64,000 bases of DNA. It comes from Mucilaginibacter sp. KACC 22773. Lineage in GTDB: Bacteria; Bacteroidota; Bacteroidia; Sphingobacteriales; Sphingobacteriaceae. The notes beneath the pieces are model-generated. The model was not told the DNA's origin and searched no databases. It saw nothing but the letters and a program-made list of their open reading frames with translations. This document shows, piece by piece, positions 27,350-36,555 of this stretch; position 1 is the stretch's first letter, and the number at the start of each line of letters is the position of its first letter. The translations under genes were made by a program, and so were the position numbers. The DNA lies in assembly GCF_028736215.1 (NCBI RefSeq), contig NZ_CP117883.1:7316001-7380000 (forward strand). Direction: 5' to 3'.

Positions 27350-29155
27350 CTACATACCTTTGTTGATGGCTTCATACACCACATCCTGTATCCTCGGCCT
27401 GATGTTAAGGCTGCCCAGCTTACTGCCCACATTGGGGTTTACCCGGTTGGATAGGAAGATGTATACCAGGTTGTATTTAGGATCAACCCATACGCAGGTG
27501 CCTGTAAAACCGGTGTGGCCAAAAGTTTGGTCGGAAGCCAGTTTGGATGGGTAGTGCCTGTCGGTAATTGGGTCCCAGCGGTCAAAACCTAAGCCTCGCC
27601 TGCTTACAGGCGATTGTTTGGAGGTAAACAGGTCTACCACCTCGGGCTTAAAGAATTGTACGCCGCCGTAGGTGCCCTTGTTCAGCAGCATCTGGTATAG
27701 TATGGCAACATCATTGGCGCTGGCAAACAGGCCGGCATGGCCCGCAACTCCGCCTTTAAGCGCGGCAGTAGGATCATGCACGTAGCCATCCAATAAACTC
27801 ATGCGGTATTCCTGGTCATTTTCGGTCGGGATGATCTGTGCCGGGCTAAACCTGTGCAAGGGTAAAAAACCAGCTGTTTGCATACCCAGCGGAGTATAAA
27901 ACTGCTGCTGTACATACACATTCTCGGGGATAGAGGTAATGCTTTCTACTACCTCCTGCATAAACAGCATGCTTACGTCGCTGTAAACGTACTGCCCCCG
28001 GGTTTTCAGTGGTGAATTGAGCATATCAGGCAGCATCACATCTTTAAAATAATCCTTCCGCAAAAAATAATGGTCAGATACCCTGGTTGGGTAGGTCGCC
28101 GAGGAATCGGTACTATGATCTGATGGTTTTACCTTTTCAAATGATTGGATATCAGGAATAAATCCGGCCTGGTGCAACAATACCTCGCGCAGCTTTACAT
28201 CGTTTTTATTGCTGGTGCGGGCCAGGGGCAGATAATCGCCTAAGGTGTTTTCAACACTTAGCTTGCCCTGGTCAACCAGTTGCATGGCCTCTACCGTGGT
28301 AGCCGATATTTTGGTCATGGATGCAAGGTCGAAGATATCAGTCAGTTTATCGGGCATTACATTATCGTAGGTGTGGTAGCCATAGGCTTTATTAAATATC
28401 ACCTTGCCATCTTTGGCAACCAGTACCACGCAGCCCGGAGTGGCATGTTGGGTAATGGCCTCGCGGGCTATCTGGTCAATCTCCTGCAGGTTGTTGGAGT
28501 TAATACCTACATCTTCGGGCACGCTGTATTGTAGCCTGCTTTGCTGGGTAACAAACCCCATTCCGCTGCTATAAAGAGCCGAGTAGGTTTTGGCTAATTT
28601 TTGCGTAATGGCCACCCCGCCAAATATGGCCTGGGCCGCATACGAAGCCGATACCGGCGACACCCTTTCGGACCAGATTACCGGCACTGTTGTATTATTT
28701 AGCTTGTTTAACAGCGCGCCATTTCCAAAGGCGGCGATGATAACCCGCTTTATTTTTTGATTGGTGGTAATAAAATCTGTCAACAGCGGGTTACCCAGAT
28801 CGGCGTCATTTACCTGTAAAATAATAGTGTTGTACCACTTTAAATCGGCAGCAAGCGTATTCAGATTTTTACCATTGCCATCAAACACCTGCACTTTGCA
28901 GTATTTATTAAGCAGGCTATCAAAAACGCTGGCGTACTGGCTGGTAAAATGTACGCTGGCAATTTTTAAATCTTCCAGCTTTTGCAGCGGGATAGTATAT
29001 TGAGCGTTGTTGAGCAAAACGGTTGAGTTTTGAACCAATCGTTCTTCGGCAACATAGGCGCGCCCGGTAAAAGGTGGATTTTGAGCGCAGGCGGTATTAA
29101 ATAATGCAAACCCTAACAATACTACAGAGACACAGCCCCATTTATTTTTTATCAT
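27350..29155 (-). CDS. Serine hydrolase: GH3 C-terminal-like domain fused to a beta-lactamase domain
   Basis: 601 residues. The signal peptide has a lipobox-like end (LFNTAC). Residues about 40-210 resemble the C-terminal alpha/beta sandwich of family 3 glycosidases (LLNNAQYTIPLQKL, QAIFGGVAITQKL). Residues about 220-600 are a class C beta-lactamase/penicillin-binding protein type domain with SMTK (catalytic Ser and Lys), YSD in the second motif and HTG in the third. Bacteroidota often have a full GH3-beta-lactamase fusion of nearly 1000 residues; here the GH3 catalytic barrel is missing. The protein could be an esterase or peptidase acting on cell-wall fragments. Overlaps the upstream amidohydrolase by 14 bases. 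Confidence 0.8.
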   Translation of the reverse strand: MIKNKWGCVSVVLLGFALFNTACAQNPPFTGRAYVAEERLVQNSTVLLNNAQYTIPLQKLEDLKIASVHFTSQYASVFDSLLNKYCKVQVFDGNGKNLNTLAADLKWYNTIILQVNDADLGNPLLTDFITTNQKIKRVIIAAFGNGALLNKLNNTTVPVIWSERVSPVSASYAAQAIFGGVAITQKLAKTYSALYSSGMGFVTQQSRLQYSVPEDVGINSNNLQEIDQIAREAITQHATPGCVVLVAKDGKVIFNKAYGYHTYDNVMPDKLTDIFDLASMTKISATTVEAMQLVDQGKLSVENTLGDYLPLARTSNKNDVKLREVLLHQAGFIPDIQSFEKVKPSDHSTDSSATYPTRVSDHYFLRKDYFKDVMLPDMLNSPLKTRGQYVYSDVSMLFMQEVVESITSIPENVYVQQQFYTPLGMQTAGFLPLHRFSPAQIIPTENDQEYRMSLLDGYVHDPTAALKGGVAGHAGLFASANDVAILYQMLLNKGTYGGVQFFKPEVVDLFTSKQSPVSRRGLGFDRWDPITDRHYPSKLASDQTFGHTGFTGTCVWVDPKYNLVYIFLSNRVNPNVGSKLGSLNIRPRIQDVVYEAINKGM

Positions 29156-30776
29156 ATACTTTAACTCCGTTTATATAGGTTTGGGTTACTTTGGTAGTTG
29201 GTAATTCGGCGCCTTTTACTTTCATGATATCCTTATCCAGTATTACAAAATCGGCATACTTGCCCGGTTCAATACTGCCTTTTTCTTTTTCTTCAAAGTT
29301 GGCTTTTGCGGCCCATATGGTTATTCCTCTTAACGCTTCGGTACGGCTTAAAGCATTTTCCTTTTGGAAACCGTGTTCAGGAAAACCCTTCAGGTCCTGC
29401 CGCTCTACCGCTGCATAAAACGTATACATCGGGTTAATGTTTTCTACCGGGAAATCTGTTCCCAACGGAATCCATCCGTTTTGATTTAACAGCGTTTTAT
29501 AAATGTATGCTGATGATTTCAGTCTTTTATCACCCAGGCGCTTGCCCGCCCAGTACATATCTGATGTAGCATGTGTAGGCTGTACCGATGGGATGATGCT
29601 GTTATCGCCAAAAAGGGCAACATCTTCGGGCGCCACAATTTGTGAATGCTCTATCCTCCAGCGGAGATCGTTTTTACCTTTTAAAACAGATGCATATATT
29701 TTTAACATTACCCGGTTGGCCGAATCGCCGATGGCATGGGTGCACATCTGGAAGCCTTTGGCTGCAATTTTCTTTGCTACCTCCTCAAAATGGGCCTGGC
29801 TGCTCAATAAGAAGCCACTCCATTTCGGCTGGTCGGCATAAGGCTTTAGTAAACAGGCCCCGCGGGAGCCCAAAGCACCATCGGCATAAACCTTAAACGC
29901 GCGAACATTTAGGCCCGGCGTTTTAAACGCGCCACGTTTAAACAGGTAATCGTAATTCTCAGGCCTGTCTGATAGCATGACATACATGCGCATTTTTAAT
30001 GATCCTTTATGCTGCAAATCGGCAATGGTATTAATCATGGTATAAGGCAGCCCGCAATCATCAACCGTAGTTAAGCCAACGGCGAAACAGTTTCTTTGTG
30101 CCGATAGCAGGGCATTCTCCACAACAGGAGCCGTTGGCTCGGGCACTTTGCGGGTAACAATGCCTACGGCGTTATCAACCATGATGCCGGTGAGCTTCCC
30201 GCTAATGGTTTCTATCTCACCACCGGTTATAGTTTGCCCGGGTTTTACGCCTGCAATGTTTAAAGCAGCCTGGTTGGCAATAATAGCATGCCCGTCAACC
30301 CGGCTCAATATTACCGGGCGTACCGGGAACAGGCTATCCAGTTTGGCCTTGTCCGGAAACTGTTTTTTAGCCCAGTCGTTTTGGTCCCAACCCCGGCCAA
30401 TAATCCAGCCATCGGGGTTGCGTGTCGAGTAAGCCTGAACTGAATCAACCACCTCGCCCCAGCTTTTGGTTCCATCCAGGTTTACTTCCTGCAGGCCTAA
30501 TCCATATTCATAAAAATGGGCGTGGGCGTCAATAAAACCTGGATAAACGGCAGCGCCTTTGGCATCAACTACTTCATGGGCCAGGTATTTTTGCTCTAAC
30601 GTATCGGCGTTGCCAACAGCTACAATTTTACCTTTGCTTACCACAAATGCGTTGGCTGTAGTAAAAGCGCTATCAACGGTATAAACAACCGCGTTTTTTA
30701 TTAGCAAATCGGCATTATACTCTTTTTGTTTGCAGGCTGCAGCCAGGAGCAGCAGCGCCGGCAATAATTTCTTCAT
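29142..30776 (-). CDS. Amidohydrolase family lipoprotein (YtcJ-like)
   Basis: 544 residues with a lipoprotein signal (LLLLAAAC). Metal-dependent amidohydrolase of the amidohydrolase-3 group: HAHFYEYG metal motif (about 83-90), RVDGHA, THAIGD and a GTDFPVE segment near the C-terminus. Likely a periplasmic hydrolase of amides or N-acyl compounds; the substrate is unknown. First gene of a two-gene operon with the serine hydrolase. Confidence 0.87.
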   Translation of the reverse strand: MKKLLPALLLLAAACKQKEYNADLLIKNAVVYTVDSAFTTANAFVVSKGKIVAVGNADTLEQKYLAHEVVDAKGAAVYPGFIDAHAHFYEYGLGLQEVNLDGTKSWGEVVDSVQAYSTRNPDGWIIGRGWDQNDWAKKQFPDKAKLDSLFPVRPVILSRVDGHAIIANQAALNIAGVKPGQTITGGEIETISGKLTGIMVDNAVGIVTRKVPEPTAPVVENALLSAQRNCFAVGLTTVDDCGLPYTMINTIADLQHKGSLKMRMYVMLSDRPENYDYLFKRGAFKTPGLNVRAFKVYADGALGSRGACLLKPYADQPKWSGFLLSSQAHFEEVAKKIAAKGFQMCTHAIGDSANRVMLKIYASVLKGKNDLRWRIEHSQIVAPEDVALFGDNSIIPSVQPTHATSDMYWAGKRLGDKRLKSSAYIYKTLLNQNGWIPLGTDFPVENINPMYTFYAAVERQDLKGFPEHGFQKENALSRTEALRGITIWAAKANFEEKEKGSIEPGKYADFVILDKDIMKVKGAELPTTKVTQTYINGVKVYDKK

Positions 30777-30787
30777 AAGCTTTTAAA

Positions 30788-30920
30788 AGTATCAAGTAGT
30801 AAGTATCAAGAACGCTCGCAATGTTGAATAGTTTGCAAATTACTTGTAGATACTGATCAATTACAAAACTAATGTATTCTCAGTCAAATCTGGATACTTG
30901 CTACTTACTACTTGATACTA
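30788..30920. repeat. Inverted AGTATCAAGTAG repeat upstream of mutL
   Basis: AGTATCAAGTAGTAAGTATC at 30788-30807 and its inverted counterpart at 30894-30920 (ATACTTGCTACTTACTACTT...). A third copy lies at 38026-38056. It fills most of the divergent spacer between the amidohydrolase gene and mutL. Confidence 0.75.
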
Positions 30921-30991
30921 CAAAATCATAAAGTTATGCCTTCAAATATTTAATTTAGCATCGAAAACGAAATTGAAGGGAATTTTTTTAA

Positions 30992-32857
30992 ATGTCAGAT
31001 ATAATTCAGCTTTTACCAGATGCCGTTGCCAACCAGATTGCTGCAGGCGAGGTGGTACAACGACCGGCATCGGCGGTAAAAGAATTGGTGGAGAACGCGA
31101 TTGATGCCGGGGCGGGTAAAATACAGCTCATTATTAAAGATGCCGGAAAATCATTGATACAGGTTATTGACGATGGCTGCGGCATGAGCCTTACCGATGC
31201 CCGTATGTGCTTTGAGCGGCATGCTACCTCCAAAATTCGCAAGGCCGAAGATCTGTTCGCCATCCGCACCATGGGCTTCAGGGGCGAGGCCATGGCATCG
31301 ATAGCCGCTATTGCGCAGGTGGAATTAAAAACCCGCCGACATGAAGATGAGCTGGGTACCTGTATTTTTATTGAAGGATCGGAAGTGATTAGCCAGGAGG
31401 CGTGTTCGGCCAATACCGGTACCTCTATATCCATCAAAAACCTGTTTTATAACACACCCGCCCGGCGTAACTTTTTAAAAAGTAACCCGGTAGAAATGCG
31501 CCATATTATCGACGAATTTCAACGGGTAGCGCTGGCCAACCCACAAATATTTTTTACCCTGCACCATGATGGTCAGGAAGTTTACCATTTGCCCGGCGCT
31601 GCCTTAAAGCAACGCATAGTGCACCTGTTTGGCAATAACTATAATCAGCGCCTGGTGCCGGTTGAGGAAGATACTACCATTATTAACCTGCGTGGTTTTG
31701 TTGGCAAACCCGAGTTTGCCCGTAAAACACGGGGCGAGCAATTCTTTTTTGTAAACTACCGCTTTATCCGCGATGCCTATTTGAACCACGCTGTACTTAC
31801 AGCCTTTGAGGAATTGTTGCCCGATGATTGCTACCCGTTTTATGTGCTGTTTATAGATATCGATCCGTCAAAAATTGATATTAACGTGCATCCTACCAAA
31901 ACCGAGATTAAGTACCAGGATGAGAAGGCGATTTATGCCATTATCCGGTCGGCGGTAAAACGGTCTTTAGGCAGGTATAACATTACTCCAAGTTTGGATT
32001 TTGACCAGGAAAACAGCATCGAACACCTGATAACCCCAAAACCTTTTGAGGAGATTATTGCCCCGACAATTTCCTTTAACCCTGACTTTAACCCCTTTGC
32101 TGCCGAGAAAAAATCATCAGGAACACGCGAGCAGCATCCTTTTTTGAGGGATAACAACGATTACCGCAACACCCCTATACCCAATAACTGGGATACGCTG
32201 TACGAGATAAGCAAAAAAGAAACCAACCTGCAGCAGCAGATGCACAACGAAAAAAGCATTGCTGTTGATGAGCAGGAGGTAAGCAAACCCAGCGAGCGGC
32301 AATTGTTCCAGATTCATAACCGGTTTATTTTATCGCAAATTAAATCGGGCTTTATGCTGATAGGGCAGCAGGCCGCGCATGAGCGCATTTTGTACGAACG
32401 CTTTTTACAACAACTGCAGCATCACTCGGGCGTAAGCCAGCAAAGTTTATTTCCACAATCGGTAACACTAAACGGCAGCGATTTTGAGTTATTGAGGGAG
32501 CTTTTGCCCGATATTAAGGCCCTCGGCTTTGATATCCGTGAGTTTGGTAAAAACACCGTGGTTGTTGACGGCATACCGGCCGATTTGAGCAATGTTGACG
32601 AACACGAACTTTTAGAACATTTATTGGAAGGGTTTAAAAACAATATGGCCATTTTAAAAGTAGATAAGCGGGATAACCTGGCACGGTCATTAGCCCGTAA
32701 TGCTGCGCTTAAAACCGGCACCAAATTATCATTGGAAGAAATGAACCAGCTTATCGACCAGCTTTTTGCCTGCCAATCGCCTAACCAGGCATTGAACGGT
32801 AAGCCCGTAATCAGTACATTTACGCTGGCCGAATTAATGGAACGCTTTGAAAAATAG
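30992..32857 (+). CDS. mutL: DNA mismatch repair protein MutL
   Basis: 621 residues. The N-terminal GHKL ATPase (about 1-330) has the ELVENAIDAGA, DDGCGM and GFRGEA motifs that match MutL closely. The C-terminal dimerisation domain covers about 430-621. In endonuclease-type MutL the C-terminus carries DQHAxxE, an ACR-type cysteine motif and a CPHGRP motif. Here the first reads GQQAAHE (458-464), the second AARNAALK and the third NQALNGKP, so the usual Asp, His and Cys metal ligands are missing. It first binds MutS-DNA complexes; whether it nicks DNA itself is doubtful. Start of a tight gene run with the rhomboid genes. Confidence 0.93.
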   Translation: MSDIIQLLPDAVANQIAAGEVVQRPASAVKELVENAIDAGAGKIQLIIKDAGKSLIQVIDDGCGMSLTDARMCFERHATSKIRKAEDLFAIRTMGFRGEAMASIAAIAQVELKTRRHEDELGTCIFIEGSEVISQEACSANTGTSISIKNLFYNTPARRNFLKSNPVEMRHIIDEFQRVALANPQIFFTLHHDGQEVYHLPGAALKQRIVHLFGNNYNQRLVPVEEDTTIINLRGFVGKPEFARKTRGEQFFFVNYRFIRDAYLNHAVLTAFEELLPDDCYPFYVLFIDIDPSKIDINVHPTKTEIKYQDEKAIYAIIRSAVKRSLGRYNITPSLDFDQENSIEHLITPKPFEEIIAPTISFNPDFNPFAAEKKSSGTREQHPFLRDNNDYRNTPIPNNWDTLYEISKKETNLQQQMHNEKSIAVDEQEVSKPSERQLFQIHNRFILSQIKSGFMLIGQQAAHERILYERFLQQLQHHSGVSQQSLFPQSVTLNGSDFELLRELLPDIKALGFDIREFGKNTVVVDGIPADLSNVDEHELLEHLLEGFKNNMAILKVDKRDNLARSLARNAALKTGTKLSLEEMNQLIDQLFACQSPNQALNGKPVISTFTLAELMERFEK

Positions 32858-32878
32858 CCCCGGGGCTTTAATTATACT

Positions 32879-33589
32879 ATGAACGGATACAATCAATCGC
32901 CTTTTGCCAATATCACACCGGTAGTAAAAAACCTGCTGATTATAAATGTTTTGTTTTTTATAGGAGATCTTACCATCGGGAAATATATTCCTAAGATAAT
33001 GCAGGTTTTACCTGTTTATTATTTTAATTCTCCATTTTTTAGGCCTTGGGAAATAATCACCTACATGTTTATGCACGGCGGTTTTACGCACATCTTTTTC
33101 AATATGTTCGCGCTGTTTTCTTTTGGTCCTATCCTGGAATATGCCATGGGATCAAAAAAGTTTTTCAATCTGTATTTTTTATGCGGAATAGGTGGAGTTC
33201 TTTGTAATTTTGCAGTTCAGGCCTATGAAGTACATGCCATTACCGGCGCATTTACCTTATCGCATCCAGAGCTTCAGTCAACATTTGATCAATATCTTGG
33301 AGGAGGCGAAAAGCTTGCTGCAATTTACTATGTACCAACGGTAGGAGCATCCGGTGCAATATTTGGCTTGCTGGTAGCCTTTGGCATGTTGTATCCGAAC
33401 CTTGAATTAATGATCATGTTTATACCCGTGCCCATCAAGGCAAAATATATTATACCAATATATATTGTTATAGAGCTATTTATGGGATATGAAAAATTTT
33501 CATGGGATCCGGTAGCACACTTTGCCCATCTTGGCGGTGCATTAATTGGTTATCTGATGGTAAAAATTTGGCGATTGCAGCATAACTAA
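32879..33589 (+). CDS. Rhomboid family intramembrane serine protease
   Basis: 236 residues, six to seven membrane helices. The catalytic dyad is S158 in GASG and H217 in HFAHLGG. The helix-2 motif HGGFTHIFFNM (66-76) is typical. It cleaves single-span membrane proteins within the membrane. Lies 21 bases after mutL and is followed by a second rhomboid gene; the mutL-rhomboid order is, from memory, common in this group. Confidence 0.93.
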   Translation: MNGYNQSPFANITPVVKNLLIINVLFFIGDLTIGKYIPKIMQVLPVYYFNSPFFRPWEIITYMFMHGGFTHIFFNMFALFSFGPILEYAMGSKKFFNLYFLCGIGGVLCNFAVQAYEVHAITGAFTLSHPELQSTFDQYLGGGEKLAAIYYVPTVGASGAIFGLLVAFGMLYPNLELMIMFIPVPIKAKYIIPIYIVIELFMGYEKFSWDPVAHFAHLGGALIGYLMVKIWRLQHN

Positions 33590-33637
33590 CAATTTTTAAC
33601 AATAAACAGGAGTTATCAAATTAATAACGGTTTTATT

Positions 33638-34516
33638 ATGAGCACCCTTTGGCAAAATATCCAATACAAAATGCTGCGGTCGGGCAATAAGCTCAACCTG
33701 CTTATTGGTATTAATGTGATTGTTTTTTTGGCGATAAACGTCCCGGCTGTGCTTGAACATATGATTACAAGTTTTAGCAGGCCAAGTACAATTGAGTTTT
33801 ACGCGTTTGATTATTTAGCAACTACTGCTCACCTGCCCAAATTACTTACCCGTTTTTGGACCCCATTCACCTACATGTTTATGCATGACGGCATATTTCA
33901 TATCCTGTTCAACATGCTTTGGCTGTACTGGATGGGCCAGATATTTGAGGAGTACCTGGGCAACAAACGTACCATTGGCCTTTACATTATGGGGGGGCTT
34001 TCCGGCGCTTTGTTGTTTATAGCTTGTTTTAATCTTTTCCCGGCCTTTTCTCAAAATCCGGCCCTGTTGGCTGTGCCGGTTGTCGGAGCATCGGCAAGTG
34101 TTATGGCTATTGTTGTTGCTACCGCTACGCTACTGCCAAATTATACTATTTCATTAATATTGATTGGCCCGGTTAAGCTAAAATGGCTTGTTTTTGTGAT
34201 CCTGGTAATTGACTTTTTGAGTATCGTTGGCCCCAACGCCGGTGGCGAAATAGCACATTTGGGAGGTGCGCTGTTTGGCTTTATATATATTAAACAGCTA
34301 CAGCGTGGTCATGATTGGATAACAGGCATCGCCAACATCTTCAAATCAAAGTCAAAATTGAAGGTTGTATACAGCAATACCGGTAAAAACAGCACGGAGT
34401 ATCCGCGCCAGGACGAAATTGATCGTATATTAGATAAAATATCACAAACGGGTGTTGATAGCCTGAGCAGACAGGAGAAAGAGACATTAGCCCGCGCAAG
34501 CAAGAATGAAAAATAA
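33638..34516 (+). CDS. Rhomboid family protease, longer form with C-terminal extension
   Basis: 292 residues. Dyad S152 (GASA rather than GASG) and H207 (AHLGG), with the MHDGIFHILFNM motif (82-93). The last about 70 residues after the membrane region are charged and end in a small helical motif (DEIDRILDKISQTGVDSL), the DUF6576-like tail seen on such rhomboids. Overlaps the following gene by 11 bases. Probably active, since the serine and histidine are kept. Confidence 0.88.
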   Translation: MSTLWQNIQYKMLRSGNKLNLLIGINVIVFLAINVPAVLEHMITSFSRPSTIEFYAFDYLATTAHLPKLLTRFWTPFTYMFMHDGIFHILFNMLWLYWMGQIFEEYLGNKRTIGLYIMGGLSGALLFIACFNLFPAFSQNPALLAVPVVGASASVMAIVVATATLLPNYTISLILIGPVKLKWLVFVILVIDFLSIVGPNAGGEIAHLGGALFGFIYIKQLQRGHDWITGIANIFKSKSKLKVVYSNTGKNSTEYPRQDEIDRILDKISQTGVDSLSRQEKETLARASKNEK

Positions 34517-35621
34517 AAAAAGTGGATTAGGTTTTATTGATAAAGTATTTTTATGGATAAACCTGCTGCTTTGCGTTGCTTTATTGCTTAGTTATCTTGC
34601 CCCCTCGGTTAACCCCAAAACTTTTTGGCTGATTGCCTTTTTTGGCCTGGCCTACCCGCCAATACTATTGCTAAATGTAATCATGATGCTGGTTTGGCTA
34701 TTGCGCTGGCGCTGGCCGGCGGCGCTTTCAATGATCACTATTTTGATTGGCTGGGGAGTGCTCAATAACAATATTGGGTTGCGCGCGGCATCAACATTTT
34801 CGCCGGCACCGGGTATAAATTCGATACGGTTGATTACCTACAACGTACATAACTTTAAACGCTTTGGGTCAAAAAACGATGTATCCACCAAGCACGAGAT
34901 CCTGGAACTTATTAATGATCAAAAGCCCGATATTATCGGTTTCCAGGAGTTTTATACCCGCTACAAAGGCGAGTATGATATGCGCGACTCCATCGTAAAA
35001 ATAATGGGAGCCAAAAACTATTATTTCGAGCCGCTTAACTTCAATAGCTCAGAAGCAATAGGGATGGCCATTTTCTCCAAGTATCCCATTGTAGCCAAGG
35101 GCTTAATCCAGCTGGCTGCCGACAGGTCATCGGCAAACCAGTGTTTGTACATCGATGTAAAAAAAGGCGAAAAAACATTCAGGGTTTACAGTCTTCATTT
35201 GCAATCGATAAGATTTAACCCCGAGGATTATAAATACCTGGATAGCGTATCAAAAAAAGGGAAAACGGATATGCAAGCAACTAAAAGACTTGGCGGCAAA
35301 CTAAAAACAGCATTTATAAAGCGGAGCGAACAGGTTTTCAAAATAAAGGCACATGCCGCGCAATGTCCATACCCCTATGTCATATCCGGCGATTTTAACG
35401 ATACACCTACATCCTTTGCAGTTAACCAAATGGCAAAAGGGCTTAAAAATGCATTCCGCGAAAAAGGGGCCGGTTTTGGGCGCACCTATAATGGCGACTT
35501 CCCCAATTACCAGATAGATTACATTATGGTGAGCCCGCAGTTTGATGTGGCATCGTACCTAATCATCGAAAAAAAGCTTTCTGATCACTTTCCGCTGCGG
35601 AGCGATTTGATGTTGAATTAA
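34506..35621 (+). CDS. Membrane-anchored endonuclease/exonuclease/phosphatase family protein
   Basis: 371 residues. Two to three N-terminal membrane segments (about 13-95) place the enzyme domain (about 100-371) at the membrane. EEP motifs are complete: TYNVHNF, GFQEF, SGDFNDTP, IDYIMVS and SDHFPL. Such domains hydrolyse phosphodiesters (DNA, sphingomyelin, inositol phosphates); which one applies is unknown. Overlaps the upstream rhomboid gene. Confidence 0.88.
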   Translation: MKNKKSGLGFIDKVFLWINLLLCVALLLSYLAPSVNPKTFWLIAFFGLAYPPILLLNVIMMLVWLLRWRWPAALSMITILIGWGVLNNNIGLRAASTFSPAPGINSIRLITYNVHNFKRFGSKNDVSTKHEILELINDQKPDIIGFQEFYTRYKGEYDMRDSIVKIMGAKNYYFEPLNFNSSEAIGMAIFSKYPIVAKGLIQLAADRSSANQCLYIDVKKGEKTFRVYSLHLQSIRFNPEDYKYLDSVSKKGKTDMQATKRLGGKLKTAFIKRSEQVFKIKAHAAQCPYPYVISGDFNDTPTSFAVNQMAKGLKNAFREKGAGFGRTYNGDFPNYQIDYIMVSPQFDVASYLIIEKKLSDHFPLRSDLMLN

Positions 35622-35630
35622 ATATCGGGC

Positions 35631-36473
35631 ATGAAAATTCTGGTCACAGGTTCATCCGGTCAGTTAGGTTCGGCCACCGTAAAACATTTAAAGGCGTTTG
35701 GCCACCATATTACCGGCGTCGATGTAATACCCGCAGCTACCACGGATGATATCATCGACATAAAAAACAAAAGCGAGACCGAAAACCTTTGCCGTGGGTT
35801 TGATGCCATTATTCATACTGCAGCCGTACATGGCAAGCACTATGAGCTTAATTACCCAAGGGAAGCTTTTATACAAACAAATATTATAGGTACGCTTAAT
35901 TTACTTAATGCCTGTGTTAAACATGGTGTAAACAGGTTTTTGTATACCAGCACAACATCCATTTATGGCAGCGCCTTAATTGACCATGAAAAGGCAGTTT
36001 GGGTGGATGAAAACCTGCCCGAAAAACCACGCGATATTTATGATATTACCAAGCAAACTACCGAGCAGCTTTGCAAAGATTTTTTTTATAAAGAAGGCCT
36101 GCAAACATCAGTATACCGGGTTGGGCGTTTTTTGCCCGAGGAGGATAACCTAAAAATAAACCACCGGATTTATAGGGGGCTGGATGAGCGTGACGGCGCC
36201 GAAGCATTACGGTTGGCATTGGGTATAACATTTGCTGATTTTGAAATTTTCAATATTTCAAGTGGGTCGCCATTTGGTAAGGATGATCTGGTGCAGCTTA
36301 AATACAACCCTGAAGGAGTTATCCTTAAATTTTTCCCGGAAGCCAAAGATATCTATCGGCGTAAAAACTGGTTTTTCCCAGAAAGTATTGATCGTGTTTA
36401 TGTTTGCAATAAAGCAAAACAGATTTTGGGCTATCAGCCTCAATTTGATTTCGAATATTTACTGCATCAATAA
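35631..36473 (+). CDS. NAD(P)-dependent epimerase/dehydratase (extended SDR)
   Basis: 280 residues with a Rossmann nucleotide site GSSGQLG (7-13), an HTAAVHG segment, and the SDR catalytic pattern: Ser in STTSIYG with YDITK as the YxxxK motif. Probably acts on a nucleotide sugar. It lies nine bases after the EEP gene, so it belongs to the same run. The substrate is unknown. Confidence 0.85.
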   Translation: MKILVTGSSGQLGSATVKHLKAFGHHITGVDVIPAATTDDIIDIKNKSETENLCRGFDAIIHTAAVHGKHYELNYPREAFIQTNIIGTLNLLNACVKHGVNRFLYTSTTSIYGSALIDHEKAVWVDENLPEKPRDIYDITKQTTEQLCKDFFYKEGLQTSVYRVGRFLPEEDNLKINHRIYRGLDERDGAEALRLALGITFADFEIFNISSGSPFGKDDLVQLKYNPEGVILKFFPEAKDIYRRKNWFFPESIDRVYVCNKAKQILGYQPQFDFEYLLHQ

Positions 36474-36542
36474 AGATAGTATCACTTGGGTGTAAGCTTT
36501 AATAATCGGGCTGCCTGCATTAGCTAAAAATTGAAAAAATCG

Positions 36543-36550
36543 TAAGTTTG
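36543..36550 (+). promoter_or_regulatory. -7 box of cysS, implying a leaderless start
   Basis: TAAGTTTG, a full match to TAnnTTTG, is followed by five bases and the ATG (36556), the same spacing as for rlmI. The predicted start of transcription is at the ATG. No clear -33 TTTG. Confidence 0.55.
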
Positions 36551-36555
36551 CCCTC

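Noticed and set aside
30992..32857. MutL as a pseudogene because of missing motifs
   Set aside because: The frame is full length, the ATPase motifs are intact and the C-terminal fold pattern is kept; only the nuclease ligands differ.
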